Positions 25,401 through 34,400 of a DNA stretch of 64,000 nt are shown piece by piece. The notes beneath the pieces are model-generated. The model searched no databases. It saw only the letters and a program-made list of their open reading frames with translations, and had not been told where the DNA came from. A program made the translations under genes and the position numbers. Origin of the DNA: Beaufortia kweichowensis (taxonomy: Eukaryota > Chordata > Actinopteri > Cypriniformes > Gastromyzontidae); the NCBI GenBank assembly GCA_019155185.1, contig CM032800.1, positions 10,780,001 to 10,844,000 of the forward strand, written 5' to 3'. How positions within the stretch are numbered: position 1 is the first letter of the stretch; every line of letters starts with the position of its first letter.

Positions 25401-28400
25401 AGAATTATTTTTGCAGTGTAGATGTAATGTGATTATTTTAGTAAAATAAACATGCCCTGCCGTGGCACATGACCTGCCAATCTATGACTGTATAGGCACT
25501 TTTTAACGCAAAGCTAATATTCTTGGCTGCTCATATTTATTTAAGATCACACAAGAATGAAAATATCCCGTAAGGGCTTATTATTGCCATTTAAGGAATT
25601 TTACTGGCTTACAAAAGGTCTTTGTTGGCACCTTGTTACCATACACACAAAATTATGTTTTATAAAGTACTTTTACCATTTATCAACAAGCAGAGATAAC
25701 GTTGGAAATGATTACTGTAGTTGAATCCGCTGAACCAGATGAACCCGATATGAAGCGTGCACAAATAGTTACAGTTGTGATGAATGACCTCACACACACA
25801 CACACACACGCTTTAATACACACTAATAATAACAAAGAGGCTTTTTTACGTTCCCATAAATCACTCGTCAGGTTTGCCATTGCAAACACTTGGACATTAA
25901 ACTCAGGAAGTCTTCCCGAGTGAGGAGCACTTGTGATGCGCGCCAAAAAATATGTACAGCGGCTTGATCTCGCAAGAGCTTCCTTCCTGAGAGGAAAGAC
26001 TTTACCCTTTTTTCCTGAGTGCTTCTGACAGATTCTCGCCGTGCTAGCCGCCAGTTATTCGGTCACCGAAAGCGCTTATCTATCGCTTCCACGCGCTTTC
26101 CAACACATGCTGTCCAAACCTCATCTGAACCCTTTCCAAACTGTGCACGCACACATGTGAACACATGACATCATGTTTGTTTTAAACGTTGAAACCATAA
26201 GCCCTGCCGGTGTGTAAGCTGTTTATCCTATGCTGAATATACATCTTGAAGGCATTAAGTAGTTAAATAGACATCGGAGCTGGATCCCGCTTCCCGATCT
26301 GCACCCCTGAATGCTCACTGATCAAACACCTGTGCCAGGAAACGCTTCCCCGTGTCCTCTGCTCTCGCGCTGACCCCATTCCTACTTCCTGTGTGCTGGA
26401 TTCTCTCCAGGCATTAATGAGAAGATAGATCCGCATGCTTGTCTGCTCAATGACACGCTTGTCTGTCCTTCGCTCTGGAAATAACTCCTGTTGCTGACCG
26501 GACCGTCGCTCTCTCCGACAATCAGGCTGGAAACGCTGTCAGATGTGTGTTTGACAGAGGAAGAGAGTTTGAATGAGTGAATACTTTTGTCTACCTTTGA
26601 TCTATCATACAAAAGCATATTATTTAAAGAAAAAAGCGATAGGACAATTCTGGCGCTATGGACGTTACATTTTTAGTCACAATTTAATGTGTTTAGTACT
26701 AATATATTGAACCATCTGTTACTTGAAACACTACCTGACTATGAATATTCATGATTTAAAAGCTTTAGAAACTTTTAGAAAGACCTCACACGAATATCTA
26801 AACCACCAAATATTGACATCTGAACTATCAGTATGATGGAAACCTTCGGTTGGTAAGGTTGACATTTGCATGAAATTGCCTAAAAATGAAGTCCCATTTG
26901 TAAAACTATCCATCACTGGCGCAAAAACAGACCATACAAAAACATACCAATAAGATCGTACAAAAAGCCACAGCAAAAAATAGCAAATACCATCCAAAAC
27001 ACCTTAGCAAGAACACAGCAAAGGCCTGACAAGAACAATTCACTACACAAAATGTAAAAGTTTTTTTAAAATCCACGAAGAAAATCTCTTGATTTAACGT
27101 GCCGATCTGACCTGACATTGCACGCTGTCATTTATCAGGATAGACGTCTCTTCTCCATTTCTCTCATCTCTTTCTTTATCATTATTCTGCGTGTGTATGT
27201 GTGTGTGTTGGACGGTTGCACGGAAGGAGTCCTGCAGGGACGGAGCGGCCTTCATGGAAGGCCTTTAAAGTATGAGGTATTTTTAGTTCCCAGGGATTAT
27301 GAAGAGAGTTGTTTTCAATTTGCTATTGGCAGGTAAGGCGGTTGGGTGGAGGGGAGAACACTCTGATTCCTCCTCCTCTCTGTTTTTTTCTGCAGTCGTT
27401 TCTTTCTCTCTGCTCTCCCACTCTTTCTCTTCTGCAGTCCTTCATTTCTTTCCCAGATCCTCGTCTTTTCTCAGCCCCACTCCTCGGCCCCCGCCGCTTA
27501 ATCTGGCTTCCGTTCGGGCCCTCAAGGTCCCCGGCTCTCAGCAGCACTTACTTTAAATTATGAGTAGCTTGCAGCTTCACAGGCTAGAGTTTCAAATTAA
27601 TTAAAGGAATATTATAATTTTCATTAAGGTCATTATTTAAGCACCCTCATATCCTTTAAAACCCATATGACTTTTCCTTCTGTGGAACACAAATTGAGTT
27701 ATTTATAATGAAACGACTAAGCTGCTCTAGTCCTTACAGTAAAAGTGAATGCTGTCCACAGCTGTCAAGACAAGATTTTGAGTAAATGACTTAATTTTCA
27801 GTCTGTTGCTCACACAGAGGTATTATATGAACAATTCATACAGAGTACTATCAATTATAAGAATAATTGATATTGCGTTTTTTGGCCTTTTGGACCAAAA
27901 CTTTCTTAGATATTTACCAAAAGAAATAAAGTTATATAGGTTTGAAATAGCAGTAAATGAGTAAATGTTGACCAAATTCTGGGGTAAACTAAAGTCAAGC
28001 TGCCATACAAGCTACAGAATCTATCCACACTGAAGCTGTTTGCACAATATCAAAACTATTTATTGAAGGATAAAACCTTTCCAATATATATGTATTGCAT
28101 GACATAATTGTAACATTAAACACCACATAAACAAATAGATTTGCGCAAAATACTTTCTTTTATATAACTACACATTGCCATCATACACTCTATCATACAC
28201 AAATAAAGGTTCACATCAATGCCATAGAAGAACCATTTTTGGTTCTCCAAAGAACCATTCAAAGGTTTTAAAACAATCATTTCTTTCTTGACTTCTTATA
28301 GTCTAAAAACCTTCTTCTCATAGAAAAAACCTTTTGTGAAACAATGGTTCTTTGCCAAAACACAGCCAAAAATTTATTTTTCTATGGCATCATGTAGCAC

Positions 28401-31400
28401 CTCGAGAGTGAAAAACAGCAGCTGATGAAATTATCTATACTTTACCATGTCTTACATCCCTTAGAAAACCATGTTTTTGACAGATTTATTGATGAACATT
28501 GTATTACCATAGTTTTACTACAGATACCATGGTTAAACTATGGTTACTGTAAAAATACCATGATTAAACTATGGTTACTGTAAAAATACTATGGTTACTG
28601 TAAAAATACCATGATTAAACTATGGTTACTGTAAAAATACCATGATTAAACTATGGTTACTGTAAAAATACTATGGTTACTGTAAAAATACCATGTTTAA
28701 ACTATGGTTACTGTAAAAATGCCAAGTTTATTTTCGTAAGGGATAAGAGAGGGGATAGTGCAGGTGAATTTGTTGAACTGAAAAGCTGTGTGCACGCAAT
28801 AAAATGTTACAAAAATAGCAGTGTAGCGTTCTGTCATTCCACTCCGTTACTCACTGGAAAAAATAACTTGTTATTGGAAAAGCTAGAGTTTTATAAAAGC
28901 AGCAGCTACTGTAGCTAAAAATCATCGCTAGTCCCCAACACATCTCTCCAGCAGTTACATTCTCATCAGTTTCCTCTCTGTGACCCTCACCGGACAGACC
29001 GAGAACAAGAGAAAACGGCACATCCCACCGCAGAAAACGGGGGAATCCGAGAGCATGTCTTACAGAAGTGAGAAATGCTTAAAAGTAGGTCAAATACTTT
29101 TCCTCAACTCTCTGTCCTGGAGTTTTGGAGCACCGTTACCAGGCCTCGGTCTCAGTTTCCATTTTCAAATGGTAAAAGTGACTCTGTGGTAACGAATGGT
29201 TGCATCCGGCAATTTCTTAAAGTAATAAATCAGGATCAAGTCTTTAGAACGTGAACAAACAGTTGAATATTTTCCTCATAATTCACTACGTGTAAAAGCT
29301 GAGAAAATGAATATATCCTCATAAATAAGCCACTAATGTCATATTTTTATTCAAGCCACATGCCATAGGTCTCCACGGTAACTCACAATGGTATCTTTGA
29401 AAATAATATAAACAGCCACTTTAGTAAAGGCAACTCGAGTAAATGATCAGGTTTATTTAGTTTTTATCCGTACAGCTCTCAAAGTTTACATCAGCTATGA
29501 ATGCGGATGGACTAAACCACAGTCACCAGTGTACTGCTTATGATGAAAAACTAATCCTGACTAATCAAAACATACTTTAAGCTTTAGTGTGTGGACATTC
29601 TATAATTTATGTAAAAAACAGCTTGGGATTTACACTCTTAAAAGTAATGGTGCTTTAAAAGGTTCTTTGAAGCGATGCCATAGAAAATCACATTTTTTGG
29701 TTCCTCAAAGAACCTGTCTGTCAAATGTATTTAAAAAGCCTTTTCAAAAGCCACCAGTTCTTTTTTAACCTTTTTATAGTTTAAAGAAACTTCACAAAAC
29801 CAGAAAGGTTGTGTGGATGTTAAAGGTTCTTTATGGAATCCTTCAGGCAATAATGGTTCTTCTATGGCATTGTGTAGTAAGAGAAAATCACAAGCGATTC
29901 TGTCATATTATTACAACATTTTGGTCACATTATGATTCAAATCATCAACATCAATTTCACATGTGCAAAAAAAGGGGATCACATGGAAATGTGTGGTTTT
30001 AGACCACTTTGGTGTGAATCCCATGTAAAAACCTGCGGGATCACAGGTGAAACACATCATCACATGTGGATAACATATCACCACATTTTTGTACATGTGA
30101 ATTGTACAATTTCATGTGGCTTTTCTGTAAGGGATGTTCTGTGAAGTTGCTTACATCTTGGTCTTGGTTTGGTCTCTTGATTTGGCTTGGGTCTCTTCAT
30201 CAATGAAAGTCTGTGGGATGTTTTCACCCATTTCATCATCCACCATTTAAAATTCCCTGAATAACCTACAAACAGTGTGAGATAAGTTATGCAACACATT
30301 TTAGTACTAAAGATTAAAAATACTCGCCTCTGTATTGTGCTGGCAAATTTTCTCCCCAACACCGTCAGCTGCAGCGAGTAACTGGACATTTAGCCAATGG
30401 CTTGGTTTCATTCCTGCACCATTACACAGGCTAGTCCTGCCCACCGTGACCAAAATCCCTCTCACAAAGCTGTACAGTAACCATCAAAAATGTTTTGATT
30501 GGCTTTCTCTGTGTCACCTCGTGAGGTATTTACACATGTAAACGTAACTCTTTCAGTAATCTGTGACATTTCTTTACTTCTTTCTCCATCTTCCTTCTTC
30601 CTCCTTTAGAGACCCCAGACACACAAACGGGCCCCAGATTTCATTCCCACACCGCAGTGTTCTCGTGTTAGAGTATTGTATTACATGAGACCTGTGCTCT
30701 CCCTGTAAACAGTATAAAAGCTTTGGACGAGCAGTTGTTATTCTTTCACAATCGCACTCTCTCTCATCCTTTACTCAAACTCTCTTTCCCCCTCCGCTCT
30801 TTCTCTGTTACGCAATTCTGTTTGGCTGTCGATAACTCCCTAGTAGAAGCAGAAGAGGGTCCAGGTCTTGCGTAAGTACTGAGCCCCGGTTTTCAACAAT
30901 AACCCCACTGAGCCGATCACAAGAATCTCACTGAAAGGGCGAGGGGGAGAGAGAGAGAGAGAGAGAGAGATGCTTGATGGACCGAAACCAAATCTCCCAA
31001 AGCAGCTATGAGAAAACCAAAGTTCTTTGTGATCAGGATGTTCTGCAAAAACACACAAGCTGTAAATCTGCCTCCAGACTATTCTTAATGCTCTTATCCA
31101 ACCAAAAAAAAAGCTTTCCTAATATTAACAACAATTCACACCAACTGTAAAAACTTCTTGTAAAATCAATGTAACAAAACAAAAAGAATAGAGACAGTCT
31201 GCCAACAAATAAAATGCTAGAGTTTACCCTCGCAGGTTGTTGAAGATCAATCTTTATTTCTTTTCTGGCTAAAAGAAGCAAGCGCACACGCCCCAGAAGA
31301 GCTGACGCGAGCGATTGTGACAGGTCTTTGCGAGGGGAGTTCACGCGCCCGCCCTTGGCCCGTGTGCTCTGGTGCGTTTGGTTGTTTTCAGGATGGCCTT

Positions 31401-34400
31401 TCCACACGCCTGTGTTTATTTACAGAGGGAGAGGCGCAGTGGGCTGGAGGGATCTCTAAACATAATCCGTCATGCACACGCACTGGACTGCTCTGAAAGA
31501 AACACAGGCACTGACACACTTCTTACAGTACAGTCGCAAAAACACACACAACATGCTCTCCGAACTACATTTAATACGTCATCAGAAAACAAAATATGGC
31601 ATTTGTATTAAAGCACGTTTTATATTCAATCGTGCAACCTTGAGGTGAACTGACTTCATGCATTCACTAGAAATTGGGACCAGTTGTTTAATTCTTCTGG
31701 GACATTTTTTGCAATGACTTTTAAAGTCTGGCATCATTTGTTGGCAAATATTTTTCTAATACAATGAAATCCATGCATGGGCCCACACATGTAGATTTTT
31801 ATGCATTAATCATAAAATGCTTTTGAATGTTTTACTTTTTTCTATTCACAACAATTAATAATAAAACACAATCTGAAAACCATGTAGTATGACTTCACCT
31901 TGGCTTTACTCATTTTATAGGCACAGATTAAAAATTAGTAAGACTTATTTACTCATTTATCATTTACGCCATTTCACATGACTCATTTAACATTTGCGCA
32001 TATTGTGTGAGCCGTGTTGTTTCATAAATCATTTATTTTTTTATTTTGTATTATCTGATTTAAGTATGATTCATACTATCAACTCATAGGCATGTTTTTA
32101 CAGCAGCGCAGAGATTCTCTGTTTTGTTATTTGGGTCAAATTAGCTCAGTGTGTAACAAAATTGCCATATGTGACAAATTAGTTAGTACAGCCTGTAATT
32201 TTCTCAAAGATAAAAGAGCAATTTCTGTCTACAACTGTGTTAAAAGGCACAAATAATTTTGCTCTTAAAATAACAAAACTGCTGAGCTCAGAAGAGCAGA
32301 AATAGCAACAAACGCATTACTGTTGAAGTGAGTCAAAATTGATGGTGTTTGCGAACCTTTTCATGCTTGAATGTTTACTAACCGATAAAACCTTACTTGC
32401 ATAGAGTTTTGGGCAACACTTAATCACATTAACTTCCATTAATAATATTAACTCTAAACAAACACAGTATATAGTGCTTAACACATGAATACTTAATAGA
32501 CATTAAAAAGAATACATATATATTAAACAAATATTTAGGTGCACATGAACTAATGATATGTTAAAAATATTTTTTATTATTAAAAATATTAATTAGTTTA
32601 ATCAAAGCTGTCAGACATTCACTGCACTAAACTAAACTACACATAAACTAAACTACATATAACTCATTAGACTGGCTCATTTACAGATTAATCTTGTTTG
32701 GAAGACAATAATACAAACATTTATTAAACACTGTACAAACCTCAGTAATGATTAATGTTCTGTAATAAATCATACAAAGTTGTTTATTTGAGAAGTGGAT
32801 TTTCTATGATCACCATGTTAAACAATTATTTAAAGGGTTTAATACCTCAAAATATTTCAATCCTGCAATGGCAGAAACTAAAACAAACTAAAACATTAAT
32901 CAACATGGCAGCGTAAGTTTATTTGTGTCCTAAAACGGTTGTGAATGAAGATAAGCTGTCACAACCCGGGACACACAGTAATACAGCTATATCGAGTAGT
33001 TTTCGCTCGCTGTCATTTTTAACAGTTCAGGTGTGAAAGCGGTAAAAACACGACGCTGATATCCAATGCAAACAAAGAACATACTTCAGCAAGCACTTAA
33101 AGCACATACACTAATACTTCATATACTCTTGAACAGCATAAACCACACAAAGTCATAAAACGACTGCAATATAAACCATTTCCTAAAGGCCGGTGGCGGT
33201 GCACAGAGACAGCCTTGTGTACGGTCACAAGAGAGCTCTGTACTGAGTCCTGCATTTACAAACAGAGCTGTGGGGCCACGGTATGTTAGCATTTATGCAT
33301 GCATGGACATTTAATACCACAGCAAAAACATACAGGCCTGTTGTATGGGACATTAGATTTAATGGACACTCCTGCAGGACTGAGTTGGTTTGTTTCTTGA
33401 ATAGTGCAGCAGAATGATTCATGTATCAAATGAGCGCTTGTAAATAACGGGCTGTGTGTTTTCTGGAAAGGTTGCTGTGTAAATGAGCAGGAACAAGTTG
33501 TCATTAATAACAAGGCAGTAAACTGAAAATCAATAAAGTTGGCGACTTTAAGCTGTTAAAAATAATGGTTGCGTTTATTATGGAGTCTGGTGACATAGTA
33601 TCAAGGACCATACAGCAAATTCTGTCATAAAACCTGTGTGTGACTCTGTATGTGTGGAATGCAAAAGAAGATATTTTGTAAAATGTCTCAGTGGTTTTGT
33701 GTTCGTGCAATGGAAGTCAATGAGGCTCAGTGTTGTTTGGTTCTTCAAAATAACTTCTTTTGTGCTTTGCAGAAGAAAGAAAGTCATGCAAGTTTGAAAT
33801 GACATGAGGGTGAAAAAATGATTTTGATTAAAAGATTATTTATTAAAAACATGGTCAGACTTTTGTGTCTGTGTAGACCATGGCAAGAACATTAGATTTA
33901 TGCAAACAAATTGCTCCTAGCTTTACAATGAATTTGAGCTTTTTCCAGTGTTTATATTTCTGAGTACAAACTCTGTGTGTTCCTAAAAGTTTGTCTTCAA
34001 TATTAAAAGGGTGCAGATTACACTTACATTTACGCATTTGGCAGAAGCTTTTATCTAAAGAAACTTACAATGCATTATACTACACATTTTGTATGAGTAT
34101 ATGCAATCCCTGGGATCGAGTCCATGACCTTGGCATTGCTAGCACCATGTTCTTACCAACCAAGCTACAGGAAAGATTAACAGTTTTAGTTTTATGGTGC
34201 TACAGAGGACTACATAGGAACCCCAAAAACCTCAAAATGGCTCTGGATAAATACCCGATTCATTGCTGAACTAAAGAGCGAGTGAAGAATCTTTTGTTTG
34301 AAGTGCATATGAGATTGTGAGGAGGTGGGGTGGTGAGGGGTATCAGGCTGCGTATGGGGGGAGAGGGGAAACCTCTCCAGTGACTCCAGCACTCCACACC

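Noticed and set aside
28526..28724. Regularly spaced repeats considered as a CRISPR array
   Set aside because: Units are directly tandem without unique spacers, in an intron of a vertebrate gene.
31033..31407. 124-codon minus-strand frame inside tgfb2 intron 1, considered as an alternative exon
   Set aside because: No GT-AG borders in phase with exons 1 and 2 and no resemblance to the known extra TGFB2 exon.
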